Shown: positions 24,453-34,210, counted from the first letter of the stretch. The stretch is DNA of 64,000 bases from Flaviramulus_B aquimarinus (GCF_039543205.1 NZ_BAABJH010000002.1:460768-524767); one strand, 5' to 3'. Notes: generated by a model not told the origin, from the letters alone. Numbers and translations are program-made.

Positions 24453-27395
24453 TTAAAAATTCAGGTTTACACCTAAGGCATAAACTCTTGGTACTGGGTA
24501 TCCATTTTCACTACCACTAATAGCTTCAGGATCAATACCCTTATAATTAGTTATTGTAAAAACATTCTGAATGGAAAAATTCAAACTCATAGCAAGCTTG
24601 GAATTTGCCAGTGTCTTCCCAAAATCATACCCTATGTTTAGGTTATCCATTCTCAAAAAAGAAGCGTTTTGTAAATAAAAATCACTGTATCGCTGAGCTT
24701 CATCATTAAAATTAAAAAGAGTGTCGTAATAAAGGGTATTTAAATTTTGTGACACTTGAAAATCTGTAATAGCAACCGTGCTATTGTAGGGTTGAAAAAA
24801 TAAATAGTGGTCTAAATTGGCATGAAATGAGGTGCTGAAACTCCACTTTTTATATTCAAAACTCGAACTGAAACCTAATAGGTATTTTGGTAAGGTCGAT
24901 TTATTGGTTATGTATCTATCCTGAGCATTTATCATACCATCATTATTAACATCCAACATTTGTCCTTCTATGGGCATACCATTTGCATCATAGACTTGAT
25001 GATATAGATAAAATGTATTACGTGGGTAACCAACTGTATTTACCAATGTGGCATCACTAAATAAACCAACTCCTGAATCATTACCGTTGGTTAACTTAGT
25101 TATTGTGTTTTCATTATAAGTAGCATTGAAATTTATGTTCCAAGACACATTATCCTTTTGCACCAGTATAGTATTTAAATTAAACTCCACACCTTTATTT
25201 TCCATCGTTCCAATATTAAGAAGCAATTGATTATTAAAATTAACGCCTAAAGGAACAGTTGTTAAATTTAATAAGTCCTTAGTGTCTTTCTTGTAAAGAT
25301 CAATACTTCCTGATATTCTGTTATTTATAAATCCAAAATCCAATCCGATATTAAGAGATTCTGTTTGTTCCCATTTAAGATCTGGATTAAAAGCTTGAGG
25401 TGTAACCGTTGTATAAGGTGTATCGCCAAAAGTATATTGATTACTCAAATTGCCTGTATTATAACCTGTTTGGTAATAGTAATTTGCTATTCCATCTTGT
25501 TGCCCTGTAACACCATAACTTAACCTCAATTTAAGATTTGATAAAGATTTACTGTTCTTAAAAAAACGTTCCTCTTTTATTTTCCATGCCAATGCAACTG
25601 ATGGGAATGTTCCCCATCGATTATCTTCTGAAAACCTAGAAGACCCATCACGACGTAAGGATGCGGTTAATAAATATTTGTTATTAAAACTATAATTAAG
25701 ACGACCATAAAAAGAGATTATGGCATTACTTGGTTTATCGAAAAGAAATGGAGGGTCACTATTTGGGAACTGAGCACCAGTATCTGCGCGGTATGTTGGA
25801 TAAAAATAGTTGGTTGTTAAAAAATCATTATAGGAATATCCTGCAGTTACGTCAAATTTACTTTTTATAGATTCTACTTCTTTGCTGTAAAACAGGTAAG
25901 ATTCGAGCAATAAGTTCTTAACTTCACGAGAAGGGTTTGCGTAATAAATATACCCACCAGACAGATCGTTTGGAAAATAATTTGGTTGCACTTCATCTGT
26001 ATAGGTTCCTTGAGAAATATCATACCCTGCATTTACATTAACATGTAAATCTGGTAAAAAGTGTAATGAATAGTCTAACTGAATATTACCTACACTTCTT
26101 TTATTTTGATTGGTTTGCCTACGTTGCTCTAACATACTTACGGGATTCGTTAAGGCTATGGCTGGATTATCTGCAAATTGGGTGTATTGAAAATAGCCGC
26201 CGTAGGTTTGATCTTCTACATATACAGGCTGTGTAGGGTCAAAGGCTGAGGCAGTCCAAATGGCATTTTCATTAGCGATACGGTCATCTTCAAATGAGCC
26301 TTTTAAATTTAAATTTATTTTTAAATGATCATCAAAAAACTTTGGACTTAAATTTAACAAAGCGGTAACCCTTTTGTATTTCCCTGTTTTTAAATTTCCA
26401 TCTTGTTCAAGATATCCCACAGACGCTCGATATGGCAATGAATTAATTGCTCCACTTATGCTAATATTATGTTCTTGAGCAAATGCTATTTGAAAAACCT
26501 CATCTTGCCAATTCGTACTTGCCTCACCAAGCGGTGTTCTACTTGTTCCTATATCATTGACAACCGACCTATATTGATCTGCTGTTAATATTGAAGCATT
26601 TTGTATAATCGTTGAAACCCTTGTATTTGAGGATATATTAACTTGAAAATCGTTTAAACTCCCTTTTTTAGTTGTAATAATAACAACACCATTAGATGCT
26701 CTCGATCCGTAAATAGCAGAAGCCGATGCGTCTTTTAATACCGTAAAGCTTTCTATGTCATTTGGATTTAATTGACTTAGAATACCAGGGCCATTATTAG
26801 AGCCTTCAATAGGTACGCCATCAATAATAAACAAAGGGTTATTAGTTGCACTTAATGAAGAACCGCCTCGAATTAAAATAGAACTCCCTGCTCCTGGTCT
26901 ACCACTAGAGGGTGTTATTTGAACTCCAGGTAATTTATTGGCTATTAAGCCCTCTACGTTCGTTACTGGCACGTTTTGAAAATCTTTAGCACTTACTGTA
27001 GCAACTGAACCTGTTAAATCTTTCTTTTTTTGTGTTCCGTATCCAATTATAACGACTTCATCTAATGTACTCACATCTTCTACGAGGACAATCGTTATGG
27101 TATTTTGATTATTAAATTGAACTTCTTGAGAAATATAACCAATATATGACACCACAATTATGCCTCCATAAATTGATGATGTATCTAAGTTAAATTGACC
27201 ATCGAAATCAGTAATTGTTCCCAGTGAGGTGCCTTTTAATAATACGGTTGCTCCAGGTAGGGGCTCATTAGATTCATCTGTTACAACACCTGATATGCTT
27301 TGTCCAAAAAACAAAAATGGGATTAAATAAAAAAGCGTAAAACAACTTAATCTATAGAGCATAAGCTGTTTAATTCTTAATTGTTTTTCATTCAT
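24453..27395 (-). CDS. susC: SusC/RagA-family TonB-dependent receptor
   Basis: 980 residues. A signal peptide ends near FFGQ. An N-terminal carboxypeptidase-regulatory-like domain (SISGVVTDESNEPLPGATVLLKG start) leads to the TonB box DEVVIIGYG at about 112-120, then a plug domain (KDLTGSVATV...IRGGSS...PLFIIDGVPI...VLKDASASAIYGSRA) and a 22-strand barrel ending in NLNF. It imports oligosaccharides released at the surface, powered by TonB. It is the first gene of the long PUL operon, 176 bases from the regulator gene on the same strand. A motif shared with two other promoters lies upstream at 27528. Confidence 0.97.
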   Translation of the reverse strand: MNEKQLRIKQLMLYRLSCFTLFYLIPFLFFGQSISGVVTDESNEPLPGATVLLKGTSLGTITDFDGQFNLDTSSIYGGIIVVSYIGYISQEVQFNNQNTITIVLVEDVSTLDEVVIIGYGTQKKKDLTGSVATVSAKDFQNVPVTNVEGLIANKLPGVQITPSSGRPGAGSSILIRGGSSLSATNNPLFIIDGVPIEGSNNGPGILSQLNPNDIESFTVLKDASASAIYGSRASNGVVIITTKKGSLNDFQVNISSNTRVSTIIQNASILTADQYRSVVNDIGTSRTPLGEASTNWQDEVFQIAFAQEHNISISGAINSLPYRASVGYLEQDGNLKTGKYKRVTALLNLSPKFFDDHLKINLNLKGSFEDDRIANENAIWTASAFDPTQPVYVEDQTYGGYFQYTQFADNPAIALTNPVSMLEQRRQTNQNKRSVGNIQLDYSLHFLPDLHVNVNAGYDISQGTYTDEVQPNYFPNDLSGGYIYYANPSREVKNLLLESYLFYSKEVESIKSKFDVTAGYSYNDFLTTNYFYPTYRADTGAQFPNSDPPFLFDKPSNAIISFYGRLNYSFNNKYLLTASLRRDGSSRFSEDNRWGTFPSVALAWKIKEERFFKNSKSLSNLKLRLSYGVTGQQDGIANYYYQTGYNTGNLSNQYTFGDTPYTTVTPQAFNPDLKWEQTESLNIGLDFGFINNRISGSIDLYKKDTKDLLNLTTVPLGVNFNNQLLLNIGTMENKGVEFNLNTILVQKDNVSWNINFNATYNENTITKLTNGNDSGVGLFSDATLVNTVGYPRNTFYLYHQVYDANGMPIEGQMLDVNNDGMINAQDRYITNKSTLPKYLLGFSSSFEYKKWSFSTSFHANLDHYLFFQPYNSTVAITDFQVSQNLNTLYYDTLFNFNDEAQRYSDFYLQNASFLRMDNLNIGYDFGKTLANSKLAMSLNFSIQNVFTITNYKGIDPEAISGSENGYPVPRVYALGVNLNF

Positions 27396-27527
27396 ACTAG
27401 TTTAGTTTTAGTTTAGTTTAAAATCAATCTTTACAATGATTTGTTTTTGCTCTTCGGCAGAGCACAATACGTTGCAAGTAAAGATTTATACAGAAAACTT
27501 TAGGGACAATAATTCTTTTAATAAGGG

Positions 27528-27557
27528 GGGGTGTTTTCGTTTTTAGATTTAACACCC
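27528..27557 (-). promoter_or_regulatory. C-rich PUL motif, copy B (upstream of susC)
   Basis: On the coding strand: GGGTGTTAAATC, then TAAAAACGAAAACACCCCCCC, 133-162 bases before the susC ATG. It shares the C7 run, AAAACACCCC and the following TT-ATTAA with copy C at 31816, and the AACGAA block with copy A at 14374. The flanks GGGTGTT...AACACCC also form an inverted repeat. This is a candidate site for the hybrid regulator. Confidence 0.55.
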
Positions 27558-27571
27558 AGATTCAAATAAAA

Positions 27572-30500
27572 TTACTTGTTTTTATTAAGGTATTCTGAAG
27601 GCACTTTACCAAAATGGTTTTTAAATAATTTACTAAAATATTTTCTATCGGAATAGCCAACATGATAACTGGCATCTAACACTGAAAAATGCTGTTCTTC
27701 AATTAGTTTTTTTGCCGTTTTTAGTTTGAAGTCTCGAACAAATTCCACATAACTCATATTGGTTAAGCTTTTGATTTTTTTATAGACTACCGAATGGCTC
27801 ATCCCTAGTTCATTACAAACAAAATTTACATTGAGTTCAGATGAGTTTAAATTTTCTTCTAAAATCTTCATTAGTTTGGACATGAACGCTTCGTCGGACT
27901 TGTTAAGGTTCAATTCACTTATTGGTATAAGTTCTTTCATCCAAAATTTTTCATGTAATAAATTCCTGTTTTTTAATATGTTTTTAATTCTACTTCTTAA
28001 CAATAATTCATTAAATGGTTTTGTTATATAATCATCTGCCCCAATTTCAAACCCTTCAATTTTATGAGTAAACGAAGCACGTGCCGTTAGCAATAAAATG
28101 GGGATATGACTTGTACGTATGTTTGTTTTCAATACTTTTGTTAAGGTTATGCCATCCATTATGGGCATCATGACATCACTTATAATGAGATCTAAAGGGT
28201 TATCAAAAACCAATTGTAATGCTTCCTCTCCATTTGAAGCTTCAATGATTGTATATTCATTTGCCAAAATACCAACAATATAATCACGGATATCCTCATT
28301 ATCCTCAACAATTAAAAGGGTTGGGTTTTTAGTGTTATCATTCCCATTTTTAATAGTTAATTCCTTATTTGTTTGATGTTCTTTGGTTTCTTCTGTAAAA
28401 TAATTGGTTAAAAATCCATTATTGGTTTCATCTCCATTAATTTGTTTTTGAGTAAAATGGTTTTCACCTTTTTTTAATTTAATGATAAATTCTGTGCCTT
28501 TACCCTTTATGCTATCTACAACTATTTCGCCTTGATGCATATCAATTATTTCTTTTGAAATGGATAAACCAAGTCCAAATCCATTAGTCTCCGTCTCGCT
28601 TTTTGTTTGGTAAAAACGATTAAAAATTTTATCAAGTTGACTTTTAGATATCCCTATACCTTTGTCTTTAATATGAATCTCTACAACAGCTTCTTTCTCA
28701 AAAAGAAAAAATTCAATAGTACCAGAAGCTTTTGTGAATTTAAATGAATTTGATAACAGGTTATACAGTACTTTTTCTAACTGATTTTTATCAAACCAAA
28801 CTAAGACTTCATCTGTGTTTGTCTTAAAAATAAATTCAATTCCTTTTTCTAATGCCATCTCTTTAAAAGACAGATAGATTTCTTCGCAGAATTCCACTAA
28901 GTTTCCATGAACTATATGTAACTCCACTTTATCAAATTCAAGCTTCCTATGGTCTAGTAATTCATTAACTAAATTCACTAATTTATTACCATTCTTTTTA
29001 ATGGTTTCTATGGCGTTGGATAGGTCCTCATTTACCTCATCTTTTCCACGTAACACTCTGTTTATTGAGCCTAAAATTAAAGTTACTGGTGTTCGGATAT
29101 CATGGGATATGTTTGTAAAAAATTGTTGCTTAAAGTTGTATAGCTCTATGTCCTTCTCATGAGTGAGTTTTTCTAATTTTAAATTTGTTTTTAACTGTTC
29201 CCATGCCACGGTATACTTTCTAAAAAGGTATAAAATAAATAATGTGAATAAAATGTATATTACAATGGCCCACCATTCCAACCAAAATGGCTTTTGAATA
29301 TAAATATTCATTGAAGTAAAATCATCTCCCCATTTGCTACCAGCTTCTTTACTTCTTACTTTAAAGTTATAATGTCCTGGTGACAGATTTGTATAGGTCG
29401 CTGTACGATCTGTTCCTATATTTCTCCAATCTTTGTCGAATCCTTCCATTTGGATGGCATATTCACATCTATCTGAAAATGGAAATTGTAATGCCGCAAA
29501 TTCAAAGGTTAATACGTTTGAATCATGCTCTAAAGTGATATGATTTGTTAAATTGATATTCTTGGTTAGGATTTCGCTTTTACCTATTGGCAAATCTTTA
29601 TTAAACAGTTTAAAATTTGTTATTTTTACCTGTGGCTGTATATTCTCATATAAAATATTTTTTGGGTTAAAACGTAAAACCCCATCAGAACGCCCAAAAT
29701 ACAATAGCCCAGCTTCATCCTTAAACACTGCATTTATTCGATATGATCCTGCAAAATTTGGAAAACTTATAAAATCATTAATATCATAATCATATTTCCC
29801 AACACCTTTTTCTGTACTAAACCATATATTTCCATTATCATCTTCTATAAGTGCTACTTCAGATTGGTTATTTAACTCATTATTAGTTTCAAAACGGTTA
29901 AACATTTTTGTTTCAAAATCAAAACGATTGATTCCTCCTTCAGAATCTCCAATCCAAATGTTTCCTTTTGAATCTTTCAGTAAGCTCAAAATATTATCAC
30001 TATCAATTGAATTATGGTTTTTATCAAGATTTTTTAAACGTGTTGCTTTTTTGGTTTCTGTATTAAAAAGATTAATTCCCCCGCCATAGGTACCCAGCCA
30101 TAGGGTTTTTCCATCTTTAATCATTGTAACTATATTATCACTACTTATTGATGTTGTGTCTTTTTTATTTTCCCGAAAAGCGGTAAATTCATTACTACTT
30201 GTATCGAAATAATTAAGACCACCACCCCATGAAGCTAGCCATAAATTACGTTTATCATCTTCAATAATACTCCTTACATCGTTAAAACTTAATGATTTGT
30301 GATTATCTGCTTCATGTTTATATTGTATAACTGATTTTGTTCTTGGGTTAAACTTAATAATACCGTTTGCATAAGTTCCCATCCAAAGGGTTTTGTCTTT
30401 ACTCTCATATATACATTGAATGTAATCACCTCCAATAGAGTTATTAAAGGCTTTATTAAATTGGCTTACTACATTTGATTCTGTATTAAGTAGTGTTAAA

Positions 30501-31648
30501 CCTTTACCATCTAGACCTAAATACAAGTCTTTTTTATTTTTAAAGATAGATAATACTGGAATTGGATTTAACCCCAGAATATCACTTGGTATCAATTCAA
30601 AATTATTTTTTTGTGGTAATATATTAATCCCATTCCATGCTGTACCTACCCATATATTAGATTGGTTATCTTCTATGATATCATAAACAGCATTTCCTGA
30701 CAAAGAAGAATCTAATTGGGACCTATGAGTAAAATTGTATATTTCTGGGTTTAAACTGTTGGGATTTTCAATCTTTACGATGCCATTTCCATCGGTCCCT
30801 ATCCATAAATCCTTTTTTTTATCAATATATAGTGAACGTACTATGGTTAATTCTTTACTTAATTTATTTGATTTTTTAAAAAAATTTTCAAATTTATGTG
30901 TCTTGAAATCAAACCTTAGTAAACCACTACCACTAGTTCCTACCAATAATACATCTTCATTAAGTTGAGAAATGGTATGAACAAAGTCGTTAAAAATAGA
31001 AGTATCAGATTCGATATATTTAAACATTTTTGTTGCCATTGAAAATTTATTCAATCCGCCTCCAAATCTACCTATCCATAAATCCCCTTGAGTATCTTCA
31101 TAAATACTGGTTACTATATTTTGACTAGTATTATTATCATTATTTTGTTGATGATAGGTGATAAATAAATTTGATGCTTCGACAAAGAGGCATAATCCAT
31201 TTTCGGAGCCAATCCATAAATTTCCATTTGAGTCTTCAAAAAGTTTATATAATTGATTTGAAGGTAGCGAGGTTAAATCTTTGGAATCGTTTTTAAAAAC
31301 GACAAAGTCATCAATTAAATTATCGTATAAATTCAAACCTCCACCTAAGGTTGCAACCCAAATTCTGCCTTTACTATCCAATAGCACATCGCTTATATTA
31401 TTTGAACTAATGGAACTATTCTGACTATTATAAATCTTGAATTGTTTCCCATCAAACCTATTCAATCCATTCTCTGTTCCTATCCAAGCAAATCCATCCT
31501 TTTCTTTTATAATACCAGTAACTCTATTACTTGAAAGTCCTTTAGATTGATTTAGTTTATTAAAAATGACTTGTGTTTGAGCAGAACAATGTATTGCGCC
31601 AAAAAAAGCGCACATAAAACAAATACATATTGTGTTTAATAGCCTCAT
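27572..31648 (-). CDS. Hybrid two-component system (HTCS) regulator of the PUL
   Basis: A 1358-residue one-protein signalling system. It has a signal peptide (1-23) and a periplasmic sensor of two seven-bladed-type propellers built from Reg_prop repeats (G-x-LWIGT-x-G-G-L-N/F, about 40-665). A Y_Y_Y domain (about 720-785) and a membrane helix (about 790-810) follow. Then come HisKA with His849 (NISHDIRTP), HATPase_c with DKGIGI and GFGLGLS, a receiver (about 1110-1225) with Asp1158 in LIISDVMMP, and an AraC-type HTH (about 1255-1355). HTCS proteins bind an oligosaccharide in the periplasm and activate their adjacent sus operon. Every domain is complete. The gene directly precedes susC. Confidence 0.97.
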   Translation of the reverse strand: MRLLNTICICFMCAFFGAIHCSAQTQVIFNKLNQSKGLSSNRVTGIIKEKDGFAWIGTENGLNRFDGKQFKIYNSQNSSISSNNISDVLLDSKGRIWVATLGGGLNLYDNLIDDFVVFKNDSKDLTSLPSNQLYKLFEDSNGNLWIGSENGLCLFVEASNLFITYHQQNNDNNTSQNIVTSIYEDTQGDLWIGRFGGGLNKFSMATKMFKYIESDTSIFNDFVHTISQLNEDVLLVGTSGSGLLRFDFKTHKFENFFKKSNKLSKELTIVRSLYIDKKKDLWIGTDGNGIVKIENPNSLNPEIYNFTHRSQLDSSLSGNAVYDIIEDNQSNIWVGTAWNGINILPQKNNFELIPSDILGLNPIPVLSIFKNKKDLYLGLDGKGLTLLNTESNVVSQFNKAFNNSIGGDYIQCIYESKDKTLWMGTYANGIIKFNPRTKSVIQYKHEADNHKSLSFNDVRSIIEDDKRNLWLASWGGGLNYFDTSSNEFTAFRENKKDTTSISSDNIVTMIKDGKTLWLGTYGGGINLFNTETKKATRLKNLDKNHNSIDSDNILSLLKDSKGNIWIGDSEGGINRFDFETKMFNRFETNNELNNQSEVALIEDDNGNIWFSTEKGVGKYDYDINDFISFPNFAGSYRINAVFKDEAGLLYFGRSDGVLRFNPKNILYENIQPQVKITNFKLFNKDLPIGKSEILTKNINLTNHITLEHDSNVLTFEFAALQFPFSDRCEYAIQMEGFDKDWRNIGTDRTATYTNLSPGHYNFKVRSKEAGSKWGDDFTSMNIYIQKPFWLEWWAIVIYILFTLFILYLFRKYTVAWEQLKTNLKLEKLTHEKDIELYNFKQQFFTNISHDIRTPVTLILGSINRVLRGKDEVNEDLSNAIETIKKNGNKLVNLVNELLDHRKLEFDKVELHIVHGNLVEFCEEIYLSFKEMALEKGIEFIFKTNTDEVLVWFDKNQLEKVLYNLLSNSFKFTKASGTIEFFLFEKEAVVEIHIKDKGIGISKSQLDKIFNRFYQTKSETETNGFGLGLSISKEIIDMHQGEIVVDSIKGKGTEFIIKLKKGENHFTQKQINGDETNNGFLTNYFTEETKEHQTNKELTIKNGNDNTKNPTLLIVEDNEDIRDYIVGILANEYTIIEASNGEEALQLVFDNPLDLIISDVMMPIMDGITLTKVLKTNIRTSHIPILLLTARASFTHKIEGFEIGADDYITKPFNELLLRSRIKNILKNRNLLHEKFWMKELIPISELNLNKSDEAFMSKLMKILEENLNSSELNVNFVCNELGMSHSVVYKKIKSLTNMSYVEFVRDFKLKTAKKLIEEQHFSVLDASYHVGYSDRKYFSKLFKNHFGKVPSEYLNKNK

Positions 31649-32075
31649 TACAAATTGTTACAATAAAATAGGTGTTACTTTTAAATTTATTGAAGATATA
31701 TATTTAAAATTAAGATTTAACGGTTTCTGTTTCAAAAGTCAATATTGAAGTTTAATTAAAATTCAATTATAAACATAATCGATATTTGTATAAGGGTATA
31801 AATCCGTTAATAAAAGGGGGGGTGTTTTATTGATTTGCACATCAACTTTAACCTTTTTGCGATTTATAGATGCCTGTTTTAATTCTTTATGATATGAGAC
31901 CATACAAATAAAACCTCCAACAGAAAAAGGTTTGAAGGTTCTTATATTAATTGCATCTAAAACTAAACTCATCAATACAACATAACTGAATAAAAACTAA
32001 CTTTATTATTATACGTCTTCTATGACAAAACATTTAACTATTCTAAAATTTATTAGATTTGTTGAAATCAATTTT
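31649..32075. other. Divergent intergenic region HTCS / esterase
   Basis: 427 bp of AT-rich sequence without a convincing gene. A 70-codon minus-strand frame at 31763-31975 has no recognisable features and overlaps the regulatory motif. The region holds the C-rich motif at 31816 and the promoters of the two flanking genes. Confidence 0.55.
31811..31830 (-). promoter_or_regulatory. C-rich PUL motif, copy C (upstream of the HTCS gene)
   Basis: On the coding strand this is AAAACACCCCCCCTTTTATTAA, about 160-185 bases before the HTCS ATG. It matches copy B over AAAACACCCCCCCTT plus ATTAA, with two extra T. It lies about 250 bases from the divergent esterase ATG, so it could influence either gene. 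It would be consistent with autoregulation. Confidence 0.5.
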
Positions 32076-32960
32076 ATGAAATATAAGCTTCTCGTTTTCT
32101 TCTTTTGTATAAGTTACTTTATGTTTTCTCAAAAAAAAACAACCTATACTTATGCTATAAAAGGCTTAGACTCTTTAAAGCTAGATGTATATACCCCTAG
32201 AAAAATTAAGAAAAAGGAACGCTTACCTGCTATTCTTTGGATGCATGCAGGTAGTTTTTCTAGTGGAAAAAGAGATAGTTCTGACGAGGTAAAACTAATG
32301 AAATATGTTTCGCGTAAAGGTTATATAGGCATTTCAATGTCTTATCGCTTATTACGGAAAGGTACTGAAACAGGTTTTGGCTGCGATTGCCCTAAAGCAG
32401 ATAAATTAGAAACGTTTAAACAAGCTACCATCGATTATTTAGATGCCGCTAAATTTATTTTCAACCATAACCACCAACTCCAAATAGACCTTACAAAAGT
32501 TATTGCTGGAGGTAGTAGCGCTGGTGCCGAAGGTATTTTAAACGCTGTATACTTAAAACCCTTTTTTATTGATGATTTAGCAAAATACACCAACATTAAG
32601 TTTGCAGGTGTCCTAGCTTTTTCCGGGGCTCTGGTAAACGCAGAATACATTACCAAAACGAATGCAATCCCGACCGTTTTATTTCATGGTTCTGACGATA
32701 CTGCCGTGCCATATGGTAGTGCACCTCATCATTATTGTAGTCCAGAAAGCCCAGGGTATTTATTATTAGATGGTTCTCATACTATTTCTAAAAAATTAGA
32801 TGACCTTGGCGTTTCTTATTATTTCAATAAGGTTCTCGGCGGTGGTCATGAGTTACACCAAATCCCTTTTGACCAATTAGATATCATATTACAGTTTTTT
32901 GAAAAAACAGTATTTGATTCTGAAACTATTCAAACAAAACGAACGATCATTAAAAACTAA
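32076..32960 (+). CDS. Secreted alpha/beta-hydrolase (esterase/lipase-like)
   Basis: 294 residues from the ATG at 32076. An in-frame ATG at 32022 exists, but only the later start gives a clean signal peptide (MKYKLLVFFFCISYFMFSQ). It has an alpha/beta-hydrolase fold: the oxyanion segment WMHAGSF (HAG where many carboxylesterases have HGG), nucleophile Ser148 in GGSSAG, acid Asp207/208 in FHGSDDTAVPYG and His258 in GGGHELH. Nearest in style to the carboxylesterase/BD-FAE group acting on acetyl or feruloyl groups of glycans, but the substrate is unknown. It is divergent from the HTCS gene and convergent with the next gene, whose stop is only 2 bases away. Possibly an outlying member of the PUL. 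Confidence 0.8.
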   Translation: MKYKLLVFFFCISYFMFSQKKTTYTYAIKGLDSLKLDVYTPRKIKKKERLPAILWMHAGSFSSGKRDSSDEVKLMKYVSRKGYIGISMSYRLLRKGTETGFGCDCPKADKLETFKQATIDYLDAAKFIFNHNHQLQIDLTKVIAGGSSAGAEGILNAVYLKPFFIDDLAKYTNIKFAGVLAFSGALVNAEYITKTNAIPTVLFHGSDDTAVPYGSAPHHYCSPESPGYLLLDGSHTISKKLDDLGVSYYFNKVLGGGHELHQIPFDQLDIILQFFEKTVFDSETIQTKRTIIKN

Positions 32961-32962
32961 TT

Positions 32963-34087
32963 TTAATTGACTAACATATCTAGTGTAACCACAGTTCTAA
33001 ACCCAACATGTTCAGCCGAAGAGTCTAAACTTGTTCCCATTCTAGAAGATATTCTATAACTAGCACAATATGAATCACTACATAAAAAAGACCCACCTTT
33101 TATGACTTTTTCTTGCAAATAAGGCTGATTAGGGTTATAGGCCTTGTCGGCACCTTGCGGATTAATAACCAAGGTTTTATTTGCTGCTAATTTCTGATAA
33201 TAATTAACATTATACCAATCGGAGGTAAACTCCCAAACATTACCAGCCATATCATACAAACCAAAATCGTTTGGCGGATAGGTTTTTACAGGGGCAGTTC
33301 TTTCAAAACCATCCTCTAAAGTATTATTTACAGGAAACTCTCCTTCCCAACTATTAACCATTTTTGAAAGTTTAGACCTATCATCACCCCAAAAATAAAT
33401 AGTGCTCGTTTTTTTTCCTCTAGCAGCATATTCCCATTCTGCTTCCGTTGGCAAACGTTTTCCTGCCCATTTGCAATAGGCTTGAGCATCTTCATAACAA
33501 ATATGGACTACAGGATAATATGCTTTCCCCTCTAAAGTACTTTCAGTACCACTTGGGTGCCTCCAATTTACACCAATAGACCATTGCCACCATTGCGAAA
33601 AATCATATAAATTAGGAACTGAAGACTTTGTTTTTTTAAATAGTAATGATCCAGGTTGCATAATACTATCATGTGGTTTAGCAGAGCCTTCAGGAAGTTG
33701 TTTTTTTATGTCTTCCCAATCTATAGCACGTTCTGCAACCGTTATATAGTTCGTTTCTTCTACAAATTTTGAAAACTCAACATTTGTTATCTCAGTAATA
33801 TCCATAAAAAACCCATCTACAGAAACTGAGTGTTGTGGCTTTTCATGGTTCATTGCCATGTTATCTTGAGGCACCGCACCTTGCAAAAAAGAGCCTGCAG
33901 GAACCCATACCATGCCATATGGGGGGTTAGCAATAAGACTATCCTTAACTTTTTGAGAAATACCTTGATTTATTTCAGTTTCATCAACGACCTCTTCAGT
34001 AATCTTGACTTCAGATTTTTTGTCTTTGCAAGACAAAATAACCAAGACCCAAATAATTGCAGAACCTATATATTTTATATAACCCAT
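32963..34087 (-). CDS. Formylglycine-generating enzyme (SUMF1/FGE)-family lipoprotein
   Basis: 374 residues with a lipobox (VILSC, Cys20), so anchored and facing the periplasm or surface. The FGE-sulfatase domain (about 58-365) starts YGMVWVPAGSFLQG and contains RLPTEAEWEYAARG, GLYDMAGNVWEF and VIKGGSFLCSDSYCASYR. The last contains both cysteines (Cys336 and Cys341) that in true FGE bind copper and convert the sulfatase Cys to formylglycine. The following DSSAEHVGFR also matches. Many flavobacterial FGE-fold proteins (for example GldJ/GldK) lack these cysteines, so this one may be a genuine sulfatase-maturing enzyme, although no sulfatase is in the window. The alternative is an FGE-fold protein with another role. 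Confidence 0.85.
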   Translation of the reverse strand: MGYIKYIGSAIIWVLVILSCKDKKSEVKITEEVVDETEINQGISQKVKDSLIANPPYGMVWVPAGSFLQGAVPQDNMAMNHEKPQHSVSVDGFFMDITEITNVEFSKFVEETNYITVAERAIDWEDIKKQLPEGSAKPHDSIMQPGSLLFKKTKSSVPNLYDFSQWWQWSIGVNWRHPSGTESTLEGKAYYPVVHICYEDAQAYCKWAGKRLPTEAEWEYAARGKKTSTIYFWGDDRSKLSKMVNSWEGEFPVNNTLEDGFERTAPVKTYPPNDFGLYDMAGNVWEFTSDWYNVNYYQKLAANKTLVINPQGADKAYNPNQPYLQEKVIKGGSFLCSDSYCASYRISSRMGTSLDSSAEHVGFRTVVTLDMLVN

Positions 34088-34202
34088 TAATGCTATTTAA
34101 AAAATTATTTCCGTAAAAGTATTTATTTAATCCCCTATTCCACACATTTAAAGTATTTTTTTAACATATCATATATCTATTTTCTATACATTAGGTTTTA
34201 AT

Positions 34203-34210
34203 TACCTTTG
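34203..34210 (+). promoter_or_regulatory. -7 box of yicC
   Basis: TACCTTTG matches TAnnTTTG exactly, 22 bases before the ATG at 34232. Its last three bases, TTG, are in frame and could be mistaken for a start codon; they belong to the promoter. Confidence 0.5.

Noticed and set aside
31763..31975. 70-codon minus-strand frame between HTCS and the esterase
   Set aside because: No signal, domain or family pattern. It overlaps the shared regulatory motif and a G7/C7 run and looks like chance coding in AT-rich DNA.
32022..32075. Earlier ATG for the esterase gene
   Set aside because: The 18 extra residues would bury the signal peptide; the ATG at 32076 gives a standard one.
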